Assembly: GCA_045653805.1 (NCBI GenBank)
Contig: JAZOMF010000084.1
Span: 16,216 to 80,215, forward strand
From: SVTX01 sp045653805
GTDB lineage: Bacteria > Bacillota > Clostridia > Oscillospirales > CAG-272
DNA length: 64,000 nt
Direction of reading: 5' to 3'
The position numbers were made by a program, and so were the translations under genes. This document shows, one piece after another, positions 25,048 through 33,092 of this stretch. Each line of letters starts with the position of its first letter. Position 1 is the stretch's first letter. The notes under the pieces are model-generated. The model did not search any database. It was not told the DNA's origin and was given only the letters and a program-made list of their open reading frames with translations.

Positions 25048-26914
25048 AAACAGACAGGAATTCGTCGCGTATCGCGAGTCGGCTAAGCTGGCTTACGAGG
25101 CGCAGACTAAAAAGATAATCGTATGTGCGGGAACAGGCTGCGTTGCAGGCGGTTCTCTTAACATCTACGCAAAGCTTAAGGAAATAATGGAGGAGAAGGG
25201 TCTCCACGTTGCCGTTGAGCTTATGGAGGATCCCCACAGTGGTGACATCGGTCTCAAAAAGAGCGGTTGCCACGGATTTTGCGAAATGGGTCCTCTTGTT
25301 AGAATCGAGCCCCAGGGCTGGCTCTACACCAAGGTAAAGGCAGACGATTGCCTTGAGATTATCGAAAAGACTATCGTAGACGGCGAGTGCATCGACCGTC
25401 TTGCATACAAGAAGAACGGCGAGATCTACCGCGAGCAGTCCAAGATCCCCTTCTACAAGCAGCAGACTAGAGTTGTTCTTGAGCATTGCGGTAAGATCGA
25501 CTCCGATTCTGTGCGCGAGTACATAGCTATCGGCGGCTACTCCGCATTCGAGAAGGCTCTCTTCGATATGAGCGGAGACGAGATCATCGCAGAGATCTCC
25601 AAATCCGAGCTTCGCGGACGCGGAGGCGGCGGCTTCCCCGCAGGCAAGAAGTGGGAGCAGGTAAAGCGCCAGAAGGAGACCCAAAGATACATCGTTTGTA
25701 ACGGTGACGAGGGCGACCCCGGTGCGTTTATGGACCGTTCCATCATGGAGGGCGACCCCCACAGAATGCTTGAGGGTATGATGATCGCAGGCGTAGCTTG
25801 CGGCGCATCCGACGGCTACATCTACGTTAGAGCAGAGTACCCCTTGGCAGTTCAGAGACTTCGCAACGCAATTGCAGAGGCAGAAGAGCTTGGCCTTTTG
25901 GGTGACAATATCTTGGGAACTGACTTCTCTTTCCACATGCACATCAACCGCGGTGCGGGCGCATTTGTTTGTGGCGAAGGGTCGGCACTTACCGCTTCTA
26001 TCGAGGGTAAGCGCGGCTTCCCCAGAGTTAAGCCCCCCAGAACCGTTGAAAACGGTCTTTTCGACAAACCCACAGTCCTTAACAACGTTGAGACCTACGC
26101 AAACGTAGCTCAAATTATAAACAACGGAGCAGATTGGTTCCTCGGCATCGGCGTTCCCAAGAATTCCGGTACCAAGGCGTTTGCTCTTACAGGCAACATC
26201 TCCAACACCGGTCTTATCGAGGTTCCTATGGGAACAACACTGCGCGAGATCATCTTCGACATCGGCGGCGGTATGAGAGGCGACGGTAAGTTTAAAGCGG
26301 TTCAGATCGGAGGTCCTTCGGGAGCTTGTCTTACCGAAGAGCACCTTGACCTTCCCCTTGACTTCGACACACTTAAAAAGGTTGGAGCAATGGTAGGCTC
26401 GGGCGGTCTCGTTGTTATGGACGACAAAACCTGCATGGTAGAGGTTGCGCGTTTCTTTATGAACTTTACCCAGAACGAATCCTGCGGTAAATGCGTTCCC
26501 TGCCGTGAGGGCACCAAGCGTATGCTTGAGATCCTTGAAAGAATAGTTGCGGGCGAGGGTCGTGACGGCGACATCGAGCTTCTTCTCGAACTTGCAGACA
26601 CTATTTCCGCTACCGCTCTCTGCGGTCTCGGTAAGTCTGCTCCCAACCCCGTTGTCAGCACTATAAAGAACTTCAGAGAAGAGTACGAGGCGCACATCTA
26701 CGAAAAGAGATGTCCCGCAGGTGCTTGCCAGAAGCTCAAGCGCATTTATATCGATCCCGAGCTTTGTAAGGGATGCTCCAAGTGCGCACGTCAGTGTCCC
26801 GTAGGTGCGATCAGCGGCAAGATCAAGGAGCCCTTCTCCATCGATCTTGAAAAGTGCATTCGTTGCGGAAGCTGTATCTCTGCCTGCGCGTTTAAGGCAA
26901 TTAAGGAGGGCTAA
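25040..26914 (+). CDS. hydB: HydB/NuoF-type NADH, FMN and Fe-S subunit of the bifurcating hydrogenase
   Basis: A 624-residue subunit: N-terminal thioredoxin-like ferredoxin domain (VCAGTGCVAGG, KKSGCHGFCEMGPL), NuoF core with FMN/NADH-binding (ELRGRGGGGFPAGKKWEQV, CNGDEGDPGAFMDR), the [4Fe-4S] motif ESCGKCVPCREGTKRML, and a C-terminal 2x[4Fe-4S] ferredoxin (CKGCSKCARQCPVGAI, CIRCGSCISACAFKAI). This is the site of NADH oxidation and proposed electron bifurcation. The ATG after AAGGAGGAGAACGAAA is used; an upstream in-frame extension is rejected. Confidence 0.94.
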   Translation: MLKNRQEFVAYRESAKLAYEAQTKKIIVCAGTGCVAGGSLNIYAKLKEIMEEKGLHVAVELMEDPHSGDIGLKKSGCHGFCEMGPLVRIEPQGWLYTKVKADDCLEIIEKTIVDGECIDRLAYKKNGEIYREQSKIPFYKQQTRVVLEHCGKIDSDSVREYIAIGGYSAFEKALFDMSGDEIIAEISKSELRGRGGGGFPAGKKWEQVKRQKETQRYIVCNGDEGDPGAFMDRSIMEGDPHRMLEGMMIAGVACGASDGYIYVRAEYPLAVQRLRNAIAEAEELGLLGDNILGTDFSFHMHINRGAGAFVCGEGSALTASIEGKRGFPRVKPPRTVENGLFDKPTVLNNVETYANVAQIINNGADWFLGIGVPKNSGTKAFALTGNISNTGLIEVPMGTTLREIIFDIGGGMRGDGKFKAVQIGGPSGACLTEEHLDLPLDFDTLKKVGAMVGSGGLVVMDDKTCMVEVARFFMNFTQNESCGKCVPCREGTKRMLEILERIVAGEGRDGDIELLLELADTISATALCGLGKSAPNPVVSTIKNFREEYEAHIYEKRCPAGACQKLKRIYIDPELCKGCSKCARQCPVGAISGKIKEPFSIDLEKCIRCGSCISACAFKAIKEG

Positions 26915-26917
26915 AAC

Positions 26918-28609
26918 ATGAGTGATAAGAAGTATATGACAATCGACGGTATTCCCGTGGAAATAAACGGCGAGAAGAATATTCTCGAGCTTTGCCGTAA
27001 AGTCGGAGTTAAAATGCCCACCTTCTGCTACCACAGTGAGCTTTCTATCTACGGCGCGTGCCGTATGTGCATGGTAGAAAACAAGTGGGGCGGCGTTGAA
27101 GCGGCTTGCTCTACCCCTCCCCGCGAGGGCATGGAGGTAAAGACCAACACCGAGCGCCTCCGCCGTTACCGCAAGAATATCCTTGAGCTTTTGCTGGCTA
27201 ACCACTGCCGCGATTGCACCGTTTGTGAAAACAACCAGAAGTGCAAGCTTCAGGACCTTGCAATGAGATTTAACATTGAAGGAGTTCGCTTCCCCAACAG
27301 AGCGAAATCCACCAAGAACGATGACACATCTTCTGTTTGCATCGTTCGCGACGCGGGTAAGTGTATCCTTTGCGGAGACTGTGTTCGCGTTTGTAACGAA
27401 ATCCAGAACGTGGGAGCCATTGACTTTGCTCACCGCGGCTCTAAAATGGTAATTTCCACCGCATTTGGCAAGCCTCTTGCCGAATCTCCCTGCGTCGGTT
27501 GCGGTCAGTGCGCGGCAGTTTGCCCCACCGGTGCAATCGTAGTAAAGAACAACATCAAGTCTGTTTGGGCTGCAATCGACGACCCCAACGTAATCACCAG
27601 CGTTCAGATCGCTCCCGCAGTTCGCGTTGCTATCGGCAAGGAGCTTAACATTCAGGACGGGGAGAACGTAATGGGCAAGATAGTTGCCGCTCTCCGTCGT
27701 ATGGGCTTTGACGAAGTATACGATACCACTCTCGGTGCAGACCTCACCGTTATGGAAGAGAGCGCAGAGTTCATTGAGAGACTTGAGAGAGGAGGAAAGC
27801 TCCCTCTTATCACATCCTGCTGTCCCGGTTGGATACAGTACTGTGAGAAAAAGCACCCCGAGTTCCTCGAAAACGTTTCCACCTGCCGCTCTCCTATGCA
27901 AATGATGGGCTCTCTCATCAAGGACGATGCCGCAAGCAGTGGCAAAAAGGCATTCCACGTTGCAATTATGCCTTGTACCGCAAAGAAATTCGAGGCTTCC
28001 CGCCCCGAATTTATGAAGAACGGCGAGCCTGACGTTGACGTTGTTATCACAACCCAGGAGCTTATCCTTATGATCAAGGAATCCGGACTCAACTTCGCAG
28101 AACTTGAGCCTGAGGCAATAGATATGCCTCTCGGCACCGTTTCGGGCGCAGGAGTTATCTTCGGCGTTACCGGCGGCGTTACCGAGGCGGTTCTCCGCAG
28201 AGTTTCCGAGAACAAGTCTCGCGGAGCACTTCTCCAGATCGCAAATATGGGTCAGAGAGGTAGCGAGGGCATCAAGGAATTTGACATTCCCTACGGAGAC
28301 AAGACTCTCCACATCGCCGTTGTCAGCGGTCTTGCTAATGCAGAAAGAGTTCTTCTAAGAAGTGCGGCAGGTGAGAAGTTTGACTTCATCGAGATCATGG
28401 CTTGCCCCGGCGGATGTGTAAACGGCGGCGGTCAACCATACGTTGGCAACAGCACCGACGCGAGAGTACAGGGCCTTTACCACGCAGACAAGATGCGCAG
28501 CATCCGTCGCTCCGAGGAAAACCCCATCGTAAACTCTGTTTATAAGAAGATAATCAAGGACAGAGCCCACGAGCTTCTCCACGTTCACTACAGTAAAAAT
28601 CACGATTAA
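26918..28609 (+). CDS. hydA: [FeFe] hydrogenase, HydA subunit of the bifurcating type (group A)
   Basis: A 563-residue catalytic subunit. N-terminal [2Fe-2S] domain (CYHSELSIYGACRMCMVE), His-ligated [4Fe-4S] (HCRDCTVCENNQKC), two [4Fe-4S] (CILCGDCVRVCNE, CVGCGQCAAVCPTGAI), then the H-cluster domain with all three signatures: L1 TSCCPGW, L2 MPCTAKKFEA, L3 MACPGGCVNGGGQP. It makes or consumes H2. Its close packing with the NuoE- and NuoF-like genes indicates a HydABC complex using NADH and ferredoxin together. No maturase genes (hydE, F, G) are in the window. Ribosome-binding site AAGGAGG. Confidence 0.95.
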   Translation: MSDKKYMTIDGIPVEINGEKNILELCRKVGVKMPTFCYHSELSIYGACRMCMVENKWGGVEAACSTPPREGMEVKTNTERLRRYRKNILELLLANHCRDCTVCENNQKCKLQDLAMRFNIEGVRFPNRAKSTKNDDTSSVCIVRDAGKCILCGDCVRVCNEIQNVGAIDFAHRGSKMVISTAFGKPLAESPCVGCGQCAAVCPTGAIVVKNNIKSVWAAIDDPNVITSVQIAPAVRVAIGKELNIQDGENVMGKIVAALRRMGFDEVYDTTLGADLTVMEESAEFIERLERGGKLPLITSCCPGWIQYCEKKHPEFLENVSTCRSPMQMMGSLIKDDAASSGKKAFHVAIMPCTAKKFEASRPEFMKNGEPDVDVVITTQELILMIKESGLNFAELEPEAIDMPLGTVSGAGVIFGVTGGVTEAVLRRVSENKSRGALLQIANMGQRGSEGIKEFDIPYGDKTLHIAVVSGLANAERVLLRSAAGEKFDFIEIMACPGGCVNGGGQPYVGNSTDARVQGLYHADKMRSIRRSEENPIVNSVYKKIIKDRAHELLHVHYSKNHD

Positions 28610-28612
28610 ATT

Positions 28613-28637
28613 TTGGCGGCGGCAATTTTGTCGCCGC
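28613..28637 (+). terminator. GC-rich hairpin between the two hydrogenase genes
   Basis: GCGGCGGCA pairs with TGTCGCCGC around a short loop, with no T-run. It could attenuate transcription into the second hydrogenase or protect the 3' end of the hydABC message. Confidence 0.4.
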
Positions 28638-28659
28638 ACCATTCCGATTTGAGGTAATT

Positions 28660-30087
28660 ATGCGCAAATTTGACACAAAGGTTCAACACCTTAAATACAA
28701 GGTTCTTCGCGAGGTTGCAAGACTTGCGTGGAACGACACGCTGACCGAAAACCTTTTGGACATCCCCAAGCTTCTCGTGCCCGGCAAAAAGCCCTCCATG
28801 CGCTGTTGCGTTTATAAAGAGAGAGCCATTCTCGGCGAGAGAGTAAAAATGGCTATGGGCGGTGACCCCAATGACCCTAATATTATTCAGGTCATCGACA
28901 TTGCCTGCGACGAATGTCCCGTAGGTGGATTTGAGGTTACAAACGCTTGCCGTGGATGTCTTGCACACCGTTGCGAGGACGTATGCCGCTTTGGTGCGAT
29001 CTCATACGACAGCGATCACGTAGCTCATATTGATAAGTCCAAATGTCGCGAGTGCGGTGCTTGTGCAAAGGTATGCCCCTATACCGCGATCGTTAGCCGT
29101 AAGCGCCCTTGCCAGAACGCCTGCAAGGTAAAGGCTATCTCTATGAACGAGGAGCACGCCGCTTGCATTGACTACTCCAAGTGTATTAGTTGCGGCTCTT
29201 GTGTATATCAATGTCCCTTTGGTGCAATTACCGACAAGTCTTACATACTCAAGGCGGTAGAGCTGCTTAAATACAGCACCAAGACAAAGGGAGAGGGCGG
29301 AGATCGAGTTTATGCTATCGTTGCTCCCTCTATCGCCAGCCAGTTCTCATACGCAAAAATGAGTCAGGTGGTTTCGGGACTTTACGCCCTCGGATTTGAT
29401 GAGATAGTAGAGGCAGCTCTGGGCGCAGATATGGTAGCGCTTGCAGAAGCTCGCGAGCTTTCCGAGAAGGGTGTGCTCACCAGCTCCTGCTGTCCCGCAT
29501 TCGTGCGCTATATCAAGACCGCATTTCCCCAGCTTGCCGATAAGATCTCCCACAATATGTCACCTATGGGCGTGCTTGCAAAGCACATCAAGGAGACCGA
29601 CAAGGGCGCAAAGGTAGTTTTCATTGGCCCTTGCACTGCAAAGAAGGCAGAAGCCCAGCTTGAGGAGGTCAAGGACTTTGTGGACGCGGTCATCACCTTC
29701 GAGGAGCTTCAAGCACTCTTTGACAGCCGCGATATAGACATCGCATCTCTTGATGAGCGTGAGCTTAGCAATGCCTCCTACTTCGGACGCATCTTTGCCC
29801 GTAGCGGCGGACTTACCGACGCGGCGGCAGAGGCTATGAAGGAGCAGAATATAGACTTTGAAATAAAGCCCGTCGTCTGCGACGGAATCGAGGCTTGCCG
29901 TGTGGCACTTTTGAAATTGAGCAAAAACGCCCTTGACGGCAACTTCATCGAGGGTATGGCGTGTATTGGCGGCTGTATCGGCGGTGCAGGATGCCTAACC
30001 CACGGCGAAAAGAACAAGGCAGAGGTTGAAAAATACGGAAAAGAAGCCTCCGCAAAAACAATTGAGGACGCGGTTTCCAAACTTTAA
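28660..30087 (+). CDS. Group B monomeric [FeFe] hydrogenase
   Basis: A 475-residue protein distinct from HydA above. The N-terminal part has a cysteine cluster (CDECPVGGF, CRGCLAHRCEDVCRFGAI) and ferredoxin motifs (CRECGACAKVCPYTAI, CISCGSCVYQCPFGAI). The H-cluster signatures are those of group B: L1 TSSCCPAFV, L2 GPCTAKKAEA, L3 EGMACIGGCIGGAGC (GGA in place of GGG). Such enzymes are common in gut Clostridia and are thought to use ferredoxin directly, probably evolving H2. It may be read with hydABC (50-base gap with a hairpin) or separately. TTGAGGTAATT provides the ribosome-binding site. Confidence 0.92.
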   Translation: MRKFDTKVQHLKYKVLREVARLAWNDTLTENLLDIPKLLVPGKKPSMRCCVYKERAILGERVKMAMGGDPNDPNIIQVIDIACDECPVGGFEVTNACRGCLAHRCEDVCRFGAISYDSDHVAHIDKSKCRECGACAKVCPYTAIVSRKRPCQNACKVKAISMNEEHAACIDYSKCISCGSCVYQCPFGAITDKSYILKAVELLKYSTKTKGEGGDRVYAIVAPSIASQFSYAKMSQVVSGLYALGFDEIVEAALGADMVALAEARELSEKGVLTSSCCPAFVRYIKTAFPQLADKISHNMSPMGVLAKHIKETDKGAKVVFIGPCTAKKAEAQLEEVKDFVDAVITFEELQALFDSRDIDIASLDERELSNASYFGRIFARSGGLTDAAAEAMKEQNIDFEIKPVVCDGIEACRVALLKLSKNALDGNFIEGMACIGGCIGGAGCLTHGEKNKAEVEKYGKEASAKTIEDAVSKL

Positions 30088-30137
30088 TAACTCTGCAAAT
30101 AAAAAAGAAACGAGCAAATGGTTTATGGGATTTTTAT

Positions 30138-30263
30138 TTATTCTTTCGTAACGGATACACAAACTAAAGAAGCAAGCAATATAAAAATGATCGCTCCTAC
30201 AATAGAAAATGCATACCGCGCCGTAAGGAAGGATCTCAAAAAAGCGTTGCCGTTATTATGCAT
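30138..30263 (-). CDS. Possible 41-residue single-pass membrane protein, perhaps frameshifted at its start
   Basis: Reads MHNNGNAFLRSF, then a hydrophobic segment (ARYAFSIVGAIIFILLASLV) and CVSVTKE. No family is recognised. The ATG used has no good ribosome-binding site. About 22 bases upstream is AAAGAGGT followed by ATGAAAAAG, in a different frame that stops after 16 codons. Adding one A to the A-run would fuse that start to this frame (MKKEDNNVMHNNG...), so a one-base loss, slippage or sequencing error is plausible. It lies between the group B hydrogenase and trpB. Confidence 0.4.
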   Translation of the reverse strand: MHNNGNAFLRSFLTARYAFSIVGAIIFILLASLVCVSVTKE

Positions 30264-30360
30264 AACATTATTATCTTCTTTTTCATAAAAAACCTCTTTC
30301 TTCTTTATTATATTCTCCGTAGTATATTTAAATTATATCATAACCATTAAAAAATCAACA

Positions 30361-30390
30361 AAAAAGCTTACGGCGCGCCGTAAGCTTTTT
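30361..30390. terminator. Perfect palindromic bidirectional terminator
   Basis: A 30-base perfect palindrome, AAAAAGCTTACGGCG plus its complement, giving a T-run in either direction. It lies five bases past the trpB stop. Confidence 0.9.
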
Positions 30391-30394
30391 CGTT

Positions 30395-31615
30395 TTATCT
30401 AATACCGTATTTTTCGATGATATAGTCCATATCCTTGTCGCCTCTGCCGGAGAGGTTGATAAGAACGGAGCCATGTTCCATAGTTTCAGCAAGCTTCATA
30501 CCGTAAGCAACCGCATGGGAGCTTTCAATAGCGGGAATGATACCTTCCATACGGGAAAGCTTGAAGAAGGCATCGATGGTTTCATCGTCATTGATAACGT
30601 CGTATTTAACTCTGCCGATCTCCTGAAGGAATGCGTGTTCGGGACCGCTGGAGGGGTAGTCAAGACCGCTGGCAACGGAGTAAACGGGAGCGGGGTCGCC
30701 GTTTTCATCCTTAAGCATAATGCTGTTGAAGCCGTGCATTATACCTTCAGTACCGTACTTAAGGCTTGCAGCATGATCGCCAAGCTTTTCACCTCTGCCA
30801 AGGGGTTCAATACCGTAAATATCAACAGGATCGTTAAGGAATCCGGCAAAAAGACCTGCCGCATTGGATCCGCCGCCAACGCACGCAACAATAGCGCTGG
30901 GCAAATGACCTGTCATTTCAACAAACTGTTCTCTTGCCTCTTCGCCAACAACGCTCTGGAAGTCACGAACCATCATCGGGAACGGATGAGGACCGAGAAC
31001 GGAACCGATGCAATAGATAGCATCGTTGTATTCCTTGCTGTACGCTTCGAAAGCAGCGTCAACCGCTTCCTTAAGTGTCTGCAAGCCGTGTGTTACTTCA
31101 ACTACATTTGCACCGAGTATTTTCATTCTCGCAACATTGGGAGCCTGCTTCTTTATGTCAACGCTGCCCATATAAATATCACATTCAAGACCGAAATAAG
31201 CCGCTGCAGTACCATGAGCAAGACCGTACTGACCTGCGCCTGTTTCAGCGATAACTTTTTTCTTGCCCATATATTTTGCAAGAAGAGCCTCGCACATGCA
31301 GTGATTAAGCTTGTGAGCACCGGAATGGTTAAGGTCTTCTCTCTTTGCGTAAAGCTGTACTCTGCCGCCGAGTGCGTCTGAAAGTCTTTCAAGGTGAGAT
31401 ATGGGTGTGGGTCTGCCCTGAAATTCCTTGCGGATTCTGCGAAGCTCCGCAATAAACTTTCTGGACTGGCAGATAGAATAATATGCCTGTGTTATCTCCG
31501 CCATAGCTGCTTTGAGCTTATCCTCAACGTAAACACCGCCGAATTTGCCAAAATAGCCGTCTTTGTCGGGATAATTTTTAAAATATGTATCAAAATCAAT
31601 TCCGTTAAGTTTCAT
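30395..31615 (-). CDS. trpB: Tryptophan synthase beta chain
   Basis: A 406-residue PLP enzyme that joins indole and serine to tryptophan. Family stretches: YFGKFGGVYVEDKL, GRPTPISHLERLSDALGG, the PLP lysine in NHSGAHKLNH, AETGAGQYGLAHGTAAAYFG, GPHPFPMMVRDFQSVVGEEA, phosphate-binding CVGGGSNAAGLF and LINLSGRGDKDMDY. No trpA or other trp gene is nearby, so it may work on imported or gut-derived indole. The start is the ATG after GGAGAAAAAAGAA; the TTG five codons upstream is part of the ribosome-binding region. A T-box leader precedes it. Confidence 0.95.
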   Translation of the reverse strand: MKLNGIDFDTYFKNYPDKDGYFGKFGGVYVEDKLKAAMAEITQAYYSICQSRKFIAELRRIRKEFQGRPTPISHLERLSDALGGRVQLYAKREDLNHSGAHKLNHCMCEALLAKYMGKKKVIAETGAGQYGLAHGTAAAYFGLECDIYMGSVDIKKQAPNVARMKILGANVVEVTHGLQTLKEAVDAAFEAYSKEYNDAIYCIGSVLGPHPFPMMVRDFQSVVGEEAREQFVEMTGHLPSAIVACVGGGSNAAGLFAGFLNDPVDIYGIEPLGRGEKLGDHAASLKYGTEGIMHGFNSIMLKDENGDPAPVYSVASGLDYPSSGPEHAFLQEIGRVKYDVINDDETIDAFFKLSRMEGIIPAIESSHAVAYGMKLAETMEHGSVLINLSGRGDKDMDYIIEKYGIR

Positions 31616-31775
31616 TTCTTTTTTCTCCAAACGATAAATTTTTTATAATATTCAAAAACGTCAAAACGTTAATTTTACTTTTTCAAAAATTTGACAAGCG
31701 GGATACCGAGTGCACGACCCGCAATACCATTTCTTTTTCCTCCGATCTTATGTGTTCTGTAATCGGGAGTATAAA

Positions 31776-32061
31776 GAAAAAACGCCCTCGACAGAACTAT
31801 ATCCTCTGTCAAGGACGAATAATATAAAATTATCCGCGGTACCACCTTGATTCACATTCGAAAAGCCCGAATATGCACTCGTAAGGATACTGACATATCC
31901 CCGGCAAATAACGCATGCCAAACGTCGCAGAATACTCGGAATAAAGTTCCTTTGACTGCGCCCTCAACGGTCCATTTGCCAAGCAGTCTCTAACCCGACT
32001 CTCATCCTCTCGGGCTCTCTGTATAGTCTTACCTGACGTTATCTCCGCATCAACGGTTTAT
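31776..32061 (-). promoter_or_regulatory. T-box riboswitch leader of trpB
   Basis: The minus strand carries a T-box core (AAGGTGGTACCGCGG at 31834-31848), then a terminator whose arms CCTTGACAGA and TCTGTCGAGG (31786-31814) run into TTTTTT. Upstream is a stem I region with CAGAGAGCCCGA and a complementary TCGGG, the usual distal part of stem I. Two TGG triplets lie on its 3' side (31979-31981 and 31972-31974); the second, followed by ACC, is the better specifier candidate, as expected for uncharged tRNA-Trp. Uncharged tRNA would stabilise the antiterminator and allow trpB transcription. The 160 bases between the terminator and trpB show nothing else. Confidence 0.9.
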
Positions 32062-32067
32062 ATTGTC

Positions 32068-32096
32068 ATTATATCACCGCGCACGGAATATGTCAA
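32068..32096 (-). promoter_or_regulatory. Consensus sigma-A promoter of the T-box-trpB unit
   Basis: On the minus strand TTGACA, 17 bases, TATAAT, exactly consensus. The expected transcript start is near 32061, directly before stem I of the T-box. Confidence 0.9.
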
Positions 32097-32183
32097 TACT
32101 TTTTTATTTTGATTTTTCAGAATATATTTCCCGTTTTCTTCAAAAACTTAAATAAAAAATTCATTTTAACGGAGGAATCTGAT

Positions 32184-32405
32184 TTGAATCTATACAAAAG
32201 AGCGCTTGAATTAAAAGACGAGATCATTCTCCACCGCAGATTTTTTCACAAAAATGCGGAAACGGGATTTGATATCCCGATTACAAAACAATATATATTC
32301 TCTGAATTGTCAAAGCTCGGCATTGTTGCATTCAACGAGGATGCACTTCCCAAGGGCAGTGCCTTACTTTCACACTGTGCCGTCCGTTTTCTCGAAACAC
32401 ATTGA
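32184..32405 (+). pseudogene. M20-family amidohydrolase, N-terminal fragment
   Basis: About 73 codons that match only the start of M20/IAA-amino-acid-hydrolase-type amidohydrolases (LYKRALELKDEIILHRRFFH, NAETGFDIPITKQYIFSEL); intact members are about 390 residues. A TTG start seven bases after GGAGGA is still present. After GIVAF the sequence loses similarity and stops, so the metal-binding core is missing. First of three gene remnants in a row. Confidence 0.72.
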
Positions 32406-32411
32406 AAAACC

Positions 32412-32440
32412 TTGACTTTTTGCATACTCTATGCTATATT
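32412..32440 (+). promoter_or_regulatory. Retained sigma-A promoter of the fucosidase remnant
   Basis: TTGACT, 17 bases, TATATT, about 35 bases upstream of the truncated GH29 reading frame, which also still has GGAG before its ATG. Confidence 0.65.
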
Positions 32441-32475
32441 GAAACTATATAAACAACTGTAAAATGGAGACACAT

Positions 32476-32811
32476 ATGGAAAGCATCAACAGATATGATT
32501 ATGAGCAAATGACCGCGCAAACACGCGACGATCGTATGACTTGGTTCCGCGAGGCGCGCTTCAGCATATTCATCCATTATGGTCTCTACTCTACTTTGGG
32601 CACTGGCGAATGGTCGCAGGCTAACGAAAACTATACTCGTGAAGAATACGCCGCGCTTGCTAAAAGCTTTGCCCCTAAAGATGGCTGTGCTCTCGAATGG
32701 TGTGAGCTTGCGAAAAAAGCAGGCGCTAAATACGCTTACCGCTGTTTCCGCAGCTACTATCCGCAAATCCACCAAGGAACAGATTTTTCCGAAGGATATC
32801 ATAAGTGGTAA
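32476..32811 (+). pseudogene. GH29 alpha-L-fucosidase, N-terminal fragment
   Basis: The first 80 or so codons match family 29 fucosidases (RMTWFREARFSIFIHYGLYS, then LAKSFAPKDGCALEWCELAK and KAGAKYA), where intact proteins run to more than 400 residues. Past AGAKYA the expected catalytic-barrel sequence is replaced by unrelated residues (YRCFRSYYPQIHQG) and a stop. The junction at about 32738 looks like a deletion fusing the fragment to other DNA. Non-functional as a glycosidase. Confidence 0.75.
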
Positions 32812-32881
32812 GAATAAAAACGGACAAGGCCATAGAGCGTTAGCGGTGGAAGGAGCCTACGTGACTTTGAACACAGATTAA
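32750..32881 (+). pseudogene. Unidentified C-terminal gene remnant
   Basis: In a frame different from the fucosidase fragment, 43 codons read AATIRKSTKEQIFPKDIISG and end GAYVTLNTD with a stop. The composition looks like real protein-coding sequence but there is no start, and I do not recognise the family. It probably is the 3' end of the gene whose 5' part was lost at the same deletion junction. Confidence 0.4.
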
Positions 32882-32897
32882 CTTCATTGTCGCGCGC

Positions 32898-32942
32898 TCT
32901 CCCTCAGTCAGCTTCGCTGACAGCTCCCTCCCGGAGGGAGCC
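32898..32942. repeat. Hairpin-forming intergenic repeat (CTCCCTCAGTCAGC type)
   Basis: TCTCCCTCAGTCAGC, then TTCGCTGACAG and CTCCCTCCCGGAGGGAGCC: the inner GTCAGC/GCTGAC forms a stem and the outer CTCCC pairs with GGGAG. Repeats of this form are scattered through many gut Clostridia genomes. Only one copy is visible in this window. Confidence 0.6.
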
Positions 32943-32972
32943 TGCACTGCCCCTTTTCTGCCCATATAAATA

Positions 32973-33012
32973 AAACTCCCATAAACCGTTTGAGGTCTGT
33001 GGGAGTTTTTTG
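32973..33012. terminator. Terminator between gene remnants and fbp
   Basis: AAACTCCCA pairs with TGGGAGTTT over a long loop and ends in TTTTTT on the plus strand; the minus strand also gives GTTTTATTT, so it can serve fbp, which ends 80 bases away. Confidence 0.65.
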
Positions 33013-33092
33013 TTGCTGCAATTTCTCCGTTAAGAACAACAGAGGAATTGCTCGTTTCTTTTTTATTATTGATAATACTTAATCTACGAATT

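Noticed and set aside
25022..28312. 1096-codon open frame on the minus strand opposite hydB and hydA
   Set aside because: It is a shadow of strong codon bias in the hydrogenase genes; no recognisable domains, no start signals, and both sense genes have complete catalytic motifs.
32579..32881. 100-codon frame starting inside the fucosidase fragment
   Set aside because: The first half overlaps the GH29 frame and looks non-coding; only the last 43 codons look protein-like and are listed as a remnant without start.
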